Below are positions 1 to 10,279 of a DNA stretch of 64,000 bases, piece by piece (position 1 is the first letter of the stretch; each line of letters starts with the position of its first letter). Under the pieces are notes generated by a model, which worked only from the letters and a program-made list of their open reading frames with translations, had not been told where the DNA came from and did no database searches. Location of the stretch: the NCBI RefSeq assembly GCF_017409525.1, contig NZ_JAFQSO010000004.1, positions 150,112 through 214,111 of the forward strand. The letters are read 5' to 3'. This DNA is from Methanobrevibacter sp. (GTDB taxonomy: Archaea; Methanobacteriota; Methanobacteria; Methanobacteriales; Methanobacteriaceae). A program made the translations under genes and the position numbers.

Positions 1-328
1 GGCTCATTTCAGGGCAGAATATGTTGGAAGGGAATCTTTAGCCGTCAGACAGCAAAAACTAAATCAGCATTTGCATTCACTTCAACAGATTGCAAACACA
101 TATAATGTCGCTGTTTTCCTTACAAACCAAGTCCAAGCTAAACCGGATTCATTCTTTGGAAGTCCGACAAAAGCTATTGGAGGGCATGTTTTAGGGCATG
201 CTTCCACTTATAGGATTTGGCTTAAAAAAGGTTTAGCAGGTAAAAGAATAGCCCGTTTAGTCGATTCACCTCATTTGCCTGAAGGCGAATGCGTATTTAA
301 AATTACTAGCGAAGGTATCGTTAGCTAA
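1..328 (+). CDS. radA: DNA repair and recombination protein RadA, C-terminal part
   Basis: The archaeal recombinase RadA forms ATP-dependent filaments on single-stranded DNA and catalyses strand exchange. Only the C-terminal ~108 residues are here; the gene enters from outside the window, and the frame is open from base 2. The sequence runs through FRAEYVGRE and [13 protein letters not shown], then the Walker-B-like strand [10 protein letters not shown], the L2 region with KPDSFFGSP, the [17 protein letters not shown] segment and the conserved ending [10 protein letters not shown]. The ATG at base 71 is internal, not a start. RadA is distinguished from RadB by the GGHVLGHAS segment and its closeness to the consensus. 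An AT-rich tail follows before the next gene. Confidence 0.95.
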   Translation, partial: AHFRAEYVGRESLAVRQQKLNQHLHSLQQIANTYNVAVFLTNQVQAKPDSFFGSPTKAIGGHVLGHASTYRIWLKKGLAGKRIARLVDSPHLPEGECVFKITSEGIVS

Positions 329-388
329 TTTTAATTTTTCTTTTTTTAAATTAATTTATATATTTAAAAATTCATACTACTAAGTTGT

Positions 389-1294
389 ATGAATGCAATT
401 GAAACTACTATTTTATCTATTATTTTAATGATTGGTTTGGGATATTTCCTTAAACGAATTGATTTTTTATCTCAAAATGATATCGATCCATTAAATAAAA
501 TAGTGATGTATATTTTAATGCCGTGCATGATTTTTTCTGCATTGTACTCAGCAGATTTATCCTTAATACCAAAATTGGGAGTTCTGCCACTTGTAATTCT
601 TGCATCGTCTTTTGTAACGGGCGTCGTTTCATTTTTCATATTGAAGAGACTGCATTTCGATGATAAAAAATTGTGGAGTGTGCTTGTTACAGTAATGATT
701 GCAAATACTGCATTCATGGGATATCCTGTTAATTTGGGCATTTATGGTGATGCAGGATTTTTAAGGGCAATATTTTGTGATACTGCAACAATGTGTATCT
801 TTTTACTCCTCTCTTTTGTCTTGATTTTAAAATTTGGAGGAACTTTAAAAAAGGCTGTTAAGAAAATCGCTCTGTTTCCACCTTTATGGGCAATTATATT
901 GGGTTTAGGTTTAAATATCCTTAACATTCCTATTGGGGATGTTTTAACTAACACTGTCGATTATTTGGGCGGCGGCGCTATTCCCTTAATCATGATCTCT
1001 TTGGGTTTGTCCATTAATCTTGATGGGCTTTCACGCAACAAGTCCATGGTTGCTTTTACATCCGTGATGAAGCTTTTATTTTTCCCTTTTATTGCATTCA
1101 TGATTGTGTCTTATTTGGGTCTTGTAGACCTTCAGTATAGCGTTTCAATTGTGGAGGCTGCAATGCCTTCAGGAATGTTGTCGTTATTGCTTTCAGTCAC
1201 ATATAACCTTGACTATGAACTCACGTCTGATTGCATATTGATCAACACTGTAATCTCTTTGATTACACTACCTCTAATTATCATGTTATTGTAG
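389..1294 (+). CDS. AEC-family (auxin efflux carrier type) membrane transporter
   Basis: This is a 301-residue integral membrane protein with about ten hydrophobic segments spread evenly along its length, the usual size and layout of the AEC family of secondary carriers. Family features seen are the N-terminal ILMIGLGYFLKR segment, an early VMYILMPCMIFSAL helix, the mid-protein MIANTAFMGYPVNLGIYG segment, and a later GGAIPLIMISLGLSI helix followed by the closing PSGMLSLLLSVTYN region. Bacterial relatives move malate, malonate or amino acids; the substrate here cannot be read from sequence. It stands alone between radA and hdrA. The start is the first ATG after a short AT-rich gap, without a strong ribosome-binding site. 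Confidence 0.85.
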   Translation: MNAIETTILSIILMIGLGYFLKRIDFLSQNDIDPLNKIVMYILMPCMIFSALYSADLSLIPKLGVLPLVILASSFVTGVVSFFILKRLHFDDKKLWSVLVTVMIANTAFMGYPVNLGIYGDAGFLRAIFCDTATMCIFLLLSFVLILKFGGTLKKAVKKIALFPPLWAIILGLGLNILNIPIGDVLTNTVDYLGGGAIPLIMISLGLSINLDGLSRNKSMVAFTSVMKLLFFPFIAFMIVSYLGLVDLQYSVSIVEAAMPSGMLSLLLSVTYNLDYELTSDCILINTVISLITLPLIIMLL

Positions 1295-1594
1295 CAAAAA
1301 ATCGCTATTTTTAACTTAACCTAAATTAATTATTTTATCAAATTCTAATTGCCTATCTTTATTTGATTTAGATAGGTATATTTCTCCTTTTTTTAACCTA
1401 TAACGTAATTTTAATCAATATTTTTTTTCATCATATATAAACTTTACTCCCCAGTTTATTCAGAAAGCTTTATAAGTGTGGACTTACTACATATGTATAT
1501 CTAATAGTATGTAAAATTTTACTGACTACTTTTTAAAAATTGCAATTTTTTATATATATTAGATATTTCACGACTTGTACAAGGTGAATTAAAT
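1295..1594. promoter_or_regulatory. hdrA promoter: Intergenic region with hdrA promoter
   Basis: The gap holds no open frame that looks coding. The TATA-like stretch TTTTTATATATATTAG (about 1547-1562) sits ~30 bases before an AAGGTGA ribosome-binding site (1581-1587), which is eight bases before the hdrA ATG. A second TATA-like TTTATAAG near 1468 would give a leader of about 100 bases. Which one is used cannot be decided from sequence. Confidence 0.55.
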
Positions 1595-3583
1595 ATGGCA
1601 GAAGAAACAAATAATAACGAAGAATTAAGGATAGGTGTTTACGTCTGTCACTGTGGTGTAAACGTCGGTGGAGTCGTAGACTGTCCTAGTGTAGCTGAAT
1701 ATGCTAAGACCTTACCTAATGTAGTTCACGCAACTGACTACAAGTACATGTGTTCCGACCCAGGTCAAGCAATGATTCAAGAAGACATCAAAGAGAAAAA
1801 CTTAAACAGAATTGTTGTAGCAGCTTGTTCCCCTCGTCTTCACGAACCTACTTTCCGTAGATGTGTAGAAGAAGCTGGATTAAACAAATTCTTATTTGAA
1901 TTTGCTAACTTAAGAGAACAAGACTCATGGGTACACATGAACCAACCTGAAGAAGCTACTGCAAAAGCTAAAGATTTAACACGTATGGCTGTAGCTAAAG
2001 CTAGATTACTCGAACCATTAGAAGCTACTAAAGTAGCAGTAAACAACACTGCATTAGTTATCGGTGGTGGAGTAGCTGGTATCCAAACTGCATTAGATTT
2101 AGGTGACATGGGCTTCAAAACCTACATGGTAGAAAGAAACCCTACCATCGGTGGAAGAATGGGACAATTAGATAAAACATTCCCAACTCTCGACTGTTCA
2201 ATGTGTATTTTAGCACCTAAAATGGTAGACTGTGCAAAACACGAAAACATCGAATTGATTTCCTACGCAGAAGTTACTGAAGTAGACGGATACATCGGAA
2301 ACTTCAAAGTAACTGTAGAGAAAAAACCTAGATATGTAGATGAAGATTTATGTACTGGATGTGGAGCTTGTCAAGAAGCTTGTCCTATCGAAATACCTAA
2401 CTACTACGACGAAGGTGTAGGTATGGTAAAAGCAGCATACATCCCATTCCCTCAAGCTGTACCATTATGTGCAACTATCGATAAAGACTACTGTATCGAA
2501 TGTAACTTATGTGTACAAGCATGTGGACCGGACGCTATTGATCACAATCAAGAAGCTACCACTATTGAATTAGAAGTTGGTACTATTGTTGCTGCAATCG
2601 GTTACGACCCATTCGACCCATCTGGAATTTACCAATACGGATACGGACGTTTCTCAAACGTCATTACCGCTATGGAAATTGAAAGAATGATTAACGCATC
2701 AGGTCCTACCGGTGGACACGTAATCAAACCTTCCGACGGTATCGAACCTAAACGTGTTGCATTCATCCACTGTGTCGGTTCAAGAGATGAACAAATCGGT
2801 AAACCATACTGTTCCAGAGTATGTTGTATGTACTCCATGAAAAACGCTCAATTATGTATCGACCACGAACCTGATACCGAAGTAACCTGTTACTACATGG
2901 ATATCCGTTCATTCGGTAAAGGATACGAAGAGTTCTACAAAACATCTCAAGAAAAATACGGTATTGAATTTATCAGAGGTAAACCAGCACAAATCTTCGA
3001 AAACGACGATTTAACCTTAACTATCAGAGCAGAAGATACTTTACTCGGTAAAGTAACTGAATACACTTACGATTTAGTTGTATTAAGCGTAGGTCTCGAA
3101 CACTCCGCTGGATCTGACGAACTCAGACAAACCTTAGGTCTTTCCAGATCTGCAGACGGATTCTACATGGAAGCTCACCCAAAACTCAGACCTGTTGACA
3201 CCTTAACTGACGGTGTTTACATTGCTGGTGTAGCACAAGGTCCTAAAGATATTCCTGACTCCGTAGCACAAGGTTCAGCTGCAGCATCCAGAGCAGCAAT
3301 CCCAATGGCTAAAGGAGAAGTAGAAATCGAACCTATTATCGCAGCTAACGACGAAGCAATTTGTGGTGCTTGTCAAGTATGTGTTGAATTATGTCCATTT
3401 GCAGCTATTTCAATTGCAACTGGCGTAGGTGGAAAAGAATTTGCACAAATTAACTCCGCATTATGTAAAGGATGTGGAACTTGTGTAGGTGCATGTCCAT
3501 CTGGTGCTATGAACCAACAACACTTCAAAACCGAGCAAATTATGGCACAAATCAGTGCTGCTCTTGAAGACTTAGGTAAATAG
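1595..3583 (+). CDS. hdrA: CoB-CoM heterodisulfide reductase subunit A
   Basis: HdrA is the FAD and iron-sulfur subunit of the soluble heterodisulfide reductase. It bifurcates electrons so that the CoM-S-S-CoB heterodisulfide and ferredoxin are reduced together in the final step of methanogenesis. The N-terminus has the [10 protein letters not shown] motif. The FAD-binding glycine-rich loop [14 protein letters not shown] begins near residue 156 and is followed by the [13 protein letters not shown] cysteine motif. Four ferredoxin-type cysteine motifs lie near residues 252, 299, 590 and 624 (for example [11 protein letters not shown] and [11 protein letters not shown]). At 662 residues it is full length. 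There is no selenocysteine codon. Codon choice is strongly biased compared with neighbours, as expected for a very highly expressed gene. HdrB and HdrC are not in the window. Confidence 0.97.
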   Translation: MAEETNNNEELRIGVYVCHCGVNVGGVVDCPSVAEYAKTLPNVVHATDYKYMCSDPGQAMIQEDIKEKNLNRIVVAACSPRLHEPTFRRCVEEAGLNKFLFEFANLREQDSWVHMNQPEEATAKAKDLTRMAVAKARLLEPLEATKVAVNNTALVIGGGVAGIQTALDLGDMGFKTYMVERNPTIGGRMGQLDKTFPTLDCSMCILAPKMVDCAKHENIELISYAEVTEVDGYIGNFKVTVEKKPRYVDEDLCTGCGACQEACPIEIPNYYDEGVGMVKAAYIPFPQAVPLCATIDKDYCIECNLCVQACGPDAIDHNQEATTIELEVGTIVAAIGYDPFDPSGIYQYGYGRFSNVITAMEIERMINASGPTGGHVIKPSDGIEPKRVAFIHCVGSRDEQIGKPYCSRVCCMYSMKNAQLCIDHEPDTEVTCYYMDIRSFGKGYEEFYKTSQEKYGIEFIRGKPAQIFENDDLTLTIRAEDTLLGKVTEYTYDLVVLSVGLEHSAGSDELRQTLGLSRSADGFYMEAHPKLRPVDTLTDGVYIAGVAQGPKDIPDSVAQGSAAASRAAIPMAKGEVEIEPIIAANDEAICGACQVCVELCPFAAISIATGVGGKEFAQINSALCKGCGTCVGACPSGAMNQQHFKTEQIMAQISAALEDLGK

Positions 3584-3587
3584 ATTT

Positions 3588-3621
3588 AGAGATTAATCTC
3601 TCTATTTCTTTTTTTATTTTT
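3588..3621 (+). terminator. Hairpin plus T-tract after hdrA
   Basis: The perfect palindrome AGAGATTAATCTCT (3588-3601) begins four bases after the hdrA stop and is followed by a T-rich run to about 3621. It looks like the end of the hdrA transcript. Confidence 0.6.
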
Positions 3622-3782
3622 TTACATTAACATCGCTATTTTTATTTTAAAACTTATTTTCTATTTCAATTTAAAATCATTTTCTGTCTTTTTCACATAT
3701 ACTTCCATTTTTTCATAACTATTATATTAGAAGATAAACAAAAATTAAATCATAATATTTAATTGGATATTAGGTGTAGTAA

Positions 3783-5054
3783 ATGACTAATTATCATGAT
3801 GAAATTTTAAAATTTGAAGAAATTGCAAAAGAACATACTGAATACATGAGAAACAGTATCAATCTCATTGCTTCTGAAAATGTTACAAGTGTAGAGGTAA
3901 CAGAAGCCGTGGCTACTGATTTTGCTCACAGGTATGCTGAAGGACAGGCATTTGAAAGGTTTTACGAAGGATGTCAATATGTTGACCAAGTGGAAGACAT
4001 GACCAAAAAGCTTTCATGTAAGGTTTACGACTGTGATTATGCTAATGTTCAACCTGTATCTGGTGTAACAGCAAACCTTGCAGCATTCTTTGGTTTTGCA
4101 AAACCTGGAAAAAAAGTAATGGCTTTGGAAGTTCCATCCGGAGGTCACATTTCCCATGCCGATGTAAGTGCAGCCGGTATTCGTGGCTTAAAAACCGTGT
4201 TCCATCCATTGGACAAAGACATAATGAACATTGACATTGATGCAATGAATAAAAAGATACTTGAAGAAAAGCCAAACATTGTTTTGTTCGGTGGAAGCTT
4301 ATTCTTATTCCCTCATCCTATTGCTGAAGCTCGCGAAGCCGCAGATGAAGTCGGAGCTACAGTCATGTATGATGGAGCACATGTATTGGGTCTTATTGCA
4401 GGAGGTCAATTCCAACAACCTCTCAAAGAGGGTGCAGATTTGATGATGGGAAGCACTCACAAGACATTCCCAGGTCCACAGGGCGGAATTATTCTCTCAC
4501 ATAAGGAAAATGAAGAAATCATCGACAATGCAGTTTTCCCAGGTGTTGTAAGTAATCACCACTTACACCATTTATTGGGTTTAGGCATTGCCACTGCTGA
4601 AATGCTTGAGTTTGGTGAAGCTTATGCAAAACAAATCATTAAAAACGCACAGGCTCTTGGTCAGGCAATGTATGAAAGAGGCTTTGACGTATTATGTGAA
4701 GATCAAGGGTTTACAAAATCCCACCAAATTGCAGTAAACTTAACCAATATCAGGTCAGCTTCCGATATTGCAAAGGAATTGGCTGACAATAATGTAATAT
4801 TGAACAAAAACCTTTTGCCTGGTGATGACAGGGACAATTCCGATGATCCATCCGGTATCAGAATAGGTACTCAGGAAATCACAAGAAGAGGTTTAAAAGA
4901 AAAAGAAATGGATGAAGTTGCTGAATTCATCAAACGTGTCGCTGTTGATAAAGAAGACATTGCCGATGAAGTTGCTGAATTCATGAACCAATACACTACC
5001 TTAGATTACGCATTTTCAGACAGAGAAGCTTACAAATATCATAAATTAGATTAA
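3783..5054 (+). CDS. glyA: Serine hydroxymethyltransferase
   Basis: This pyridoxal-phosphate enzyme interconverts serine and glycine, passing the C1 unit to tetrahydromethanopterin in methanogens. At 423 residues it is full length. Recognisable parts are [10 protein letters not shown] near the N-terminus, [18 protein letters not shown], the [10 protein letters not shown] segment that positions PLP, and the PLP-lysine motif [13 protein letters not shown] with the Schiff-base lysine in STHK. The ATG follows a TTAGGTG ribosome-binding site. The next gene starts one base after its stop, so the two are almost certainly co-transcribed and translationally coupled. Confidence 0.96.
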   Translation: MTNYHDEILKFEEIAKEHTEYMRNSINLIASENVTSVEVTEAVATDFAHRYAEGQAFERFYEGCQYVDQVEDMTKKLSCKVYDCDYANVQPVSGVTANLAAFFGFAKPGKKVMALEVPSGGHISHADVSAAGIRGLKTVFHPLDKDIMNIDIDAMNKKILEEKPNIVLFGGSLFLFPHPIAEAREAADEVGATVMYDGAHVLGLIAGGQFQQPLKEGADLMMGSTHKTFPGPQGGIILSHKENEEIIDNAVFPGVVSNHHLHHLLGLGIATAEMLEFGEAYAKQIIKNAQALGQAMYERGFDVLCEDQGFTKSHQIAVNLTNIRSASDIAKELADNNVILNKNLLPGDDRDNSDDPSGIRIGTQEITRRGLKEKEMDEVAEFIKRVAVDKEDIADEVAEFMNQYTTLDYAFSDREAYKYHKLD

Positions 5055-5055
5055 A

Positions 5056-5748
5056 ATGAGAATCGGATTTGCATTTACTGGGGCTGGTCATTTACTTAGG
5101 GAATCAGTGCAGGTGGCTGAGAAATTAGCCAAAGAGCATGAAGTCACTATATTCCTATCAGGTGCCGCTGAAGAAGTTCTTAAGATGTATGGACTTTATG
5201 ATAGAGTTGTCAGATTAACTGGCGGTAAATATAGGGAATTAGCTACTGATTCAAATCAAAAATTTTCATATCCAATTACAGGTCGTTTATCCTTAGGGAA
5301 ATACGACGCATTGATTGTATCACCTGCTACAGCAAATACAGTTTCAAAAATAGTCTATGGAATAGCCGATACTTTAGTTACAAATGCCGTTGCTCAGGCA
5401 GGTAAAGGTGCCGTTCCGACATATATGGTGCCTGTTGACATCCATCCCGGTCCAATTGATACAGTTTTACCGTCCAAGATGGAATTGTCAAAATGTCAAA
5501 GCTGTGACGATTGTGTTGCATCTCTGGCCTGTGAGCAGGGAGCTATCATACCTCATGAAGAGATAGACTTAACAAAGTGCATTGGCTGCGGTTTGTGCAG
5601 GAATACATGTCCATATGATGCAATATCCGAAGGAAAAATCATAACAATCTACATGAGAGACATTGATATTGAAAACACTCGTAAGTTATCCAGTATTGAT
5701 GAAATAAAGATATTTGAAAACCCTAATGAAATCTTAGATATTATCTAA
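5056..5748 (+). CDS. dmrX: Dihydromethanopterin reductase-like archaeoflavoprotein (MJ0208 type)
   Basis: This is a 230-residue flavoprotein plus ferredoxin fusion. The N-terminus (GFAFTGAGHLLRES) and SPATANTVSKIVYGIADTLV are the FMN-binding features of the flavoprotein/DFP fold. The C-terminal third carries two four-cysteine clusters, CQSCDDCVASLAC and CIGCGLCRNTC. In Methanosarcina this architecture reduces dihydromethanopterin to tetrahydromethanopterin (DmrX). The gene lies one base downstream of glyA, whose cofactor is the product of that reaction; that supports the assignment. The symbol is by family resemblance; the Methanobacteriales proteins have often been called only archaeoflavoprotein. 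Confidence 0.8.
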   Translation: MRIGFAFTGAGHLLRESVQVAEKLAKEHEVTIFLSGAAEEVLKMYGLYDRVVRLTGGKYRELATDSNQKFSYPITGRLSLGKYDALIVSPATANTVSKIVYGIADTLVTNAVAQAGKGAVPTYMVPVDIHPGPIDTVLPSKMELSKCQSCDDCVASLACEQGAIIPHEEIDLTKCIGCGLCRNTCPYDAISEGKIITIYMRDIDIENTRKLSSIDEIKIFENPNEILDII

Positions 5749-5762
5749 GGTTTTTACTTTTT

Positions 5763-6089
5763 TTAAATAAATTCTATCCTATCGCCTATTTCAAAATTAA
5801 AGTGATTTTTTTTAGTTTCCAGTACATAGTGTGCTGGTTTTTTAGGTTTATAAAATCTCCATGGTTTTAATGTAGTTTTTTCTAAAATGACTTTGTTTTT
5901 ATCCAGAAAATAGACATCTATATCAAATCTCATAAAATGAGTATGTATGGATGAGTCTTTTAGATTGGTAAACACTAAGGCAAAGTCAATTTCTTTTTTC
6001 AACATCAATCCTTTAAAACGCTTGATAAAGTTATCTGCGAATATAATTTTTGTATCAAATAGTTCATAAGTGGTTTTATTTAAAATCAT
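5763..6089 (-). CDS. DUF192 family protein
   Basis: This 108-residue protein matches the DUF192 fold: FADNFIKRFKGLMLKKEI near the start, the HTHFMRFDIDVYFLDK core, a WRFYKPKKPAHYVLE segment and the terminal GDRIEFI strand. The family is a small beta-rich domain of unknown function, often secreted in bacteria; no signal peptide is present here. It converges with dmrX, 15 bases apart, so the two genes share a terminator region. Its start is the only reasonable ATG. Confidence 0.8.
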   Translation of the reverse strand: MILNKTTYELFDTKIIFADNFIKRFKGLMLKKEIDFALVFTNLKDSSIHTHFMRFDIDVYFLDKNKVILEKTTLKPWRFYKPKKPAHYVLETKKNHFNFEIGDRIEFI

Positions 6090-6148
6090 GAAGTTATTAT
6101 TTGATTAAGATTATTTAAACTTTTTATAACCTAAAAACAATATTGACT

Positions 6149-6739
6149 TTAGATAAATGTCTTTTCTTTGATGTTTCCACTTGCAAGATCTTCTAGAGCA
6201 ATTTTAAAATCTTCTTTTTCAAAGGCTCCTGGAATAATCAATCTTTGACCATCAATATAAATGCTGTAGTGTGGAATGGCTGTAATTCCGTTAAATACTG
6301 CATCCTGCATTTCAAGTTCGACTTCAAGATCATATGATTTGCTTAAAAGCATTTTACTAATTTCATCCGGATTTAAACCGATTGAAGCTGTAATTTCACT
6401 TAACACACCAATATCTGATATTGTCTTGTTTTTTTCAAAATTTGCCTTGTATATTTTAAAAATAAGTTCCTGTGAAAGTTCGGGATAATTTTTTTGCACG
6501 AATTTTGTTAGTCTATGAGCATTTCTTGAAGAGGTTAATGAAATTGGTTTGATGGTTAGATTGTCATTTTTTGTGTTTTCTTCTACCTCTTTGAAGTTAA
6601 TTTTATTGCTTAATGGAAGCTCAAATGATTTTAACTCCCATTTTGGGGTTAAATTTAATTCGTTGACCGCATCAGTTAAGCGTTTAAGTCCGATATATGA
6701 GTATGGACAGTTAAAATCACTGTAATATTCTATTTTCAT
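6149..6739 (-). CDS. DsbA/FrnE-family thioredoxin-fold protein
   Basis: The 196 residues begin IEYYSDFNCPYSYIGLKRL, the start of the FrnE-like branch of the DsbA family, followed by the helical insert and the typical C-terminal GITAIPHYSIYIDGQRLIIPGA segment containing the cis-proline (AIPHY). The active-site position reads C-P-Y-S instead of C-x-x-C, so it cannot form the classical redox disulfide. It may act as an isomerase-like or glutathione-type enzyme, or use a single cysteine. Its ATG overlaps the stop of the small upstream reading frame (ATGA). Confidence 0.8.
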   Translation of the reverse strand: MKIEYYSDFNCPYSYIGLKRLTDAVNELNLTPKWELKSFELPLSNKINFKEVEENTKNDNLTIKPISLTSSRNAHRLTKFVQKNYPELSQELIFKIYKANFEKNKTISDIGVLSEITASIGLNPDEISKMLLSKSYDLEVELEMQDAVFNGITAIPHYSIYIDGQRLIIPGAFEKEDFKIALEDLASGNIKEKTFI

Positions 6740-6846
6740 TTTTTATTGTCTTTTTCTTTTTTAGCATCTTTTTTAGAAGCCTTGTATAATTTTACAATGT
6801 TATCTACTGTTCTGATTATTGTGTTGTATCTTCTATAAAATCCCAT
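6736..6846 (-). CDS. Small basic protein, 36 residues, hypothetical
   Basis: A short frame begins MGFYRRYNTIIRTVDN and ends in a lysine-rich tail (KKDAKKEKDNKK). The TGA stop overlaps the ATG of the downstream DsbA-like gene as ATGA, a typical arrangement for translationally coupled archaeal genes. The composition, with an amphipathic start and strongly basic end, looks protein-like. There is no clear ribosome-binding site, and I do not recognise a family. It could also be a leader peptide. Confidence 0.45.
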   Translation of the reverse strand: MGFYRRYNTIIRTVDNIVKLYKASKKDAKKEKDNKK

Positions 6847-7035
6847 ACTATTATTTTGACCGTTATTTTATATCAATATTATTAATTCAAATCCATCATG
6901 ATAAAAGCAATGATTAGAATTTTAATTAGTTTAAAATCCCTTCAATTTCTGAAAAATTCTGATTTTTAATAACCTTTATTTATTAGCTAAAACAAAAAGA
7001 TATATATTATAAATTATTATTTTTGAGGAGTTACA

Positions 7036-10000
7036 ATGCCAATAAACGAGGCAGAAAAATCATATAATCACGATAAAATAGAAAAGAAAGTTCAAGAATT
7101 CTGGAAAGAAAATGAAACTTTTAGAAAGGTCAATGAACTTAGAGAAAAAGGTCCTAGATATTCCTTTTTAGATGGTCCACCTTATTGTAGCGGTAAGATT
7201 CATTTAGGTACCGCTTGGAACAAAGTTATTAAGGATTCATACTTGCGTTACAAATCAATGAATGGATTCAGCTTAAGAAGACAGGCTGGATGGGATATGC
7301 ACGGTCTTCCAATCGAGAATAAGGTAGAGCACTTGCTGAACATTCAATCCAAGCAAGAAATTGAAGAGATTGGCATTGACAAATTCGTTGATAAATGTAG
7401 AGAGTTTGCCCTTGAAAATAAAGTTGCCATGGAAGAGCAATTCGACCAGTTGGGTGTTTGGATGGATTGGGATGACCCATACATGACTTTGGATCCTAAA
7501 TACATGGAATCCTCATGGTGGACACTCAAAAGAGCAAACGAGCAGAATTTGCTTGTCAATGACCAAAGGGTAATCAGCTGGTGTCCGCACTGTGGAACCG
7601 CACTTGCGGCTGCAGAGATAGAATATGAAGAAAAGGTCGATCCGTCAATTTATATCAAATTCCCTGTAAGGGGTCAGGATGATACTTATTTCCTGGTTTG
7701 GACAACTACTCCATGGACCTTGCCTGCAAACATGGCTATTTGTGCAAACCCTGAATTCGATTATGTTTATGTGTTAAAAGACGGCGAAACATATATTTTA
7801 GCTGAAAACTTGATGGAAACAGTATTGGGTCGTCAAATCAAGATTCACAAAACTAAAATACCTGCCGAAAGTGAAGATGAAGAAGACAAGATTATTGAAG
7901 AAAAAGAAGTGATGTATGAAGTCATCAAAACAGTTAAAGGTGAAGAGCTAATCGGATTGAGCTATAACTACATTTTGATGGATGAAGTGCCGATACATGC
8001 CGAATTCGATGAAATCGATGCGGTTCATAAGGTTTTGCCTGGAGACCATGTTGAGCTTGGTGAAGGTACAGGTTTAGTACACACTGCACCAGGACACGGT
8101 CCGGACGATTTTGAAGTGGGTAAAGCTAATGGAATTCCAATTTTCTGCCCTGTTGGAGAAGATGGATGCTTCAGCGAAGACGGAGGCAAATATGTTGGAA
8201 AATTCACAAAAGATGAAAATGCTCAAATTATCAAGGATTTAGAAGACAAAGGCTTAATGTATCACTCAGAAACCATTGAACACAGATACGGTGTATGTTG
8301 GAGATGTAAAACTCCTATTATATATAGGGCTACCAAACAATGGTTTTTAAAAGTAACTGAAATTAAACAAAAAATGTTGGATGAAATTGCAAGCGTCGAA
8401 TGGGTACCTAAATGGGCTGGTGAAGGCAGATTCCATGATTGGGTAGATAATGCCAGGGACTGGACAATTTCAAGACAAAGATTCTGGGGTATTCCAATTC
8501 CAATTTGGGAATGTCCTGATTGTGGAGAGATAAAAGTCATAGGATCCCTTGACGAGTTAAAATCAGAATCATTGAACGAAATCACAGTTGGCGATGCCGA
8601 ACTTATTCACAGGCCGTATGTGGATGAGGTCGAAGTAAAATGCGATAAATGTGGCAAGTCAATTAAAAGGATTCCTGATGTATTGGATGTATGGATTGAC
8701 TCAGGAGTAGCAGGATGGGCTTCACTTTACTATCCTGCCGAAAATGATAAGTTTGATGATTGGTTCCCTTATGACTTCATTACAGAAGGCCATGACCAAA
8801 CCAGAGGATGGTTCTACTCACAGCTTGGAACTGGAGTAATTTCTATGGGCAGGAGTCCATATCAAAAAGTGCTGATGCACGGGTTCGTGTTGGATGAAAA
8901 CGGTAATAAGATGTCCAAATCATTAGGAAATGTAGTGTCTCCTGAAGAGGTAATTGAAAAATATGGGGCTGATGTGCTCAGATTCTACTTGTTGTGGGCA
9001 TCCAAACCATGGGATGATTTGAAGTTCGTATGGGAAGAGCTTTTAAATATCAACAAGATGTTCAACATCTTGTGGAATGTATATGTATTTTCAACAACTT
9101 ACATGTCCCTTGATAACTTCAATCCAGTTGGATTAACTGAAGATGACATGATTTTAAGGGCTGAAGACAAATGGATTATTTCTAAAGCCAATAGCTTGGT
9201 TAAAGAAGTGGCTGAAGACTTGGACAATCTATTCTTCCACAAGGCGACAAGAAAAATCAATAATTTCATTTTAGAAGATTTAAGTCGCTGGTATGTAAGG
9301 CTTATTCGTGGAAGGACATGGGTTGAAAGCGATGACCCGGACAAATTGGGAGCATATTACAGCCTATACACTGCTCTTGTTAAATTGATTTCAGTATTAT
9401 GCCCAATAGCTCCTCACATATCAGAGGAAATCTATGAAAACCTTGTAAAGGGTGTTGATTCTCAAGCACCTGAAAGCATTCACATGAACGATTGGGGATA
9501 TGATGAAGATGCAATAGATGAGGAATTGGAGGCTAAAATGGATGTTGCTCGTGAAGTTATTGAAGCATCAATTAGAGCACGTGACATGGCACAATACAAG
9601 CTTAGATGGCCAGTATCAGACATAACTGTTGTATCCCAGGATGAAGATGTCCTAAAAGCTATTGAGGAATTGACAGACATTATCAAAGATCAATCAAATA
9701 CTAAAGAGGTTTTATGCGCTAGCGAATTTGAAAAATTGTCATTCATTGCAAAGCCTAACCTTAAGATTCTAGGTCCTAAACTCAAGGGGGACATGGGCAA
9801 GGTTGTAAAGGGTTTGAAAATGGCTGACGGCAATCAAGTCAAAGCTGACCTGGAAGCAAACGGAAGTGTTGAAATTGAAGGAATCGAATTGAGCTCTGAA
9901 GAAGTATTGTTTGATTCTGAACTTCCGGACGATTTCGTTTCTTCAGAGTTTGAAGGTGGAAACGTATTTGTAAATACCAATATTACTTTAGAAATCAGAC

Positions 10001-10269
10001 AAGAAGCTATGGCTCGTGAACTGATAAGAAGGATTCAGGACATGAGAAAGGATTTGGATTTGGATGTTGAGGCAAACATCAATGTTGATGTGGAAACTTC
10101 AGCCGAATTCAAGGATTTAATTGTACCTCAAAGTGAATTTGTAGCTCACGAAGTAAGGGCAAATAGCTTTATCATAACTGACACAGAAGAGTGCAGTAAA
10201 GATTCTAAAGATTATACCAAAGAATGGGATATTGAAGGAGAGAAGGTAGTTATTTCAATTAAAAATTAA
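7036..10269 (+). CDS. ileS: Isoleucyl-tRNA synthetase
   Basis: This class Ia aminoacyl-tRNA synthetase charges tRNA-Ile. At 1077 residues it is the normal archaeal length. The HIGH-type signature is [11 protein letters not shown] near residue 53 and the KMSKS loop is [10 protein letters not shown] near residue 625. The CP1 editing domain ([25 protein letters not shown]) lies between them, and the anticodon-binding domain contains WYVRLIRGR. The start follows a GAGGAGTT ribosome-binding site (7024-7031) and a TATA-like AGATATATATTATAAA stretch just upstream. purL follows after ten bases in the same direction. Confidence 0.97.
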   Translation: MPINEAEKSYNHDKIEKKVQEFWKENETFRKVNELREKGPRYSFLDGPPYCSGKIHLGTAWNKVIKDSYLRYKSMNGFSLRRQAGWDMHGLPIENKVEHLLNIQSKQEIEEIGIDKFVDKCREFALENKVAMEEQFDQLGVWMDWDDPYMTLDPKYMESSWWTLKRANEQNLLVNDQRVISWCPHCGTALAAAEIEYEEKVDPSIYIKFPVRGQDDTYFLVWTTTPWTLPANMAICANPEFDYVYVLKDGETYILAENLMETVLGRQIKIHKTKIPAESEDEEDKIIEEKEVMYEVIKTVKGEELIGLSYNYILMDEVPIHAEFDEIDAVHKVLPGDHVELGEGTGLVHTAPGHGPDDFEVGKANGIPIFCPVGEDGCFSEDGGKYVGKFTKDENAQIIKDLEDKGLMYHSETIEHRYGVCWRCKTPIIYRATKQWFLKVTEIKQKMLDEIASVEWVPKWAGEGRFHDWVDNARDWTISRQRFWGIPIPIWECPDCGEIKVIGSLDELKSESLNEITVGDAELIHRPYVDEVEVKCDKCGKSIKRIPDVLDVWIDSGVAGWASLYYPAENDKFDDWFPYDFITEGHDQTRGWFYSQLGTGVISMGRSPYQKVLMHGFVLDENGNKMSKSLGNVVSPEEVIEKYGADVLRFYLLWASKPWDDLKFVWEELLNINKMFNILWNVYVFSTTYMSLDNFNPVGLTEDDMILRAEDKWIISKANSLVKEVAEDLDNLFFHKATRKINNFILEDLSRWYVRLIRGRTWVESDDPDKLGAYYSLYTALVKLISVLCPIAPHISEEIYENLVKGVDSQAPESIHMNDWGYDEDAIDEELEAKMDVAREVIEASIRARDMAQYKLRWPVSDITVVSQDEDVLKAIEELTDIIKDQSNTKEVLCASEFEKLSFIAKPNLKILGPKLKGDMGKVVKGLKMADGNQVKADLEANGSVEIEGIELSSEEVLFDSELPDDFVSSEFEGGNVFVNTNITLEIRQEAMARELIRRIQDMRKDLDLDVEANINVDVETSAEFKDLIVPQSEFVAHEVRANSFIITDTEECSKDSKDYTKEWDIEGEKVVISIKN

Positions 10270-10279
10270 GGGTGTTAAC

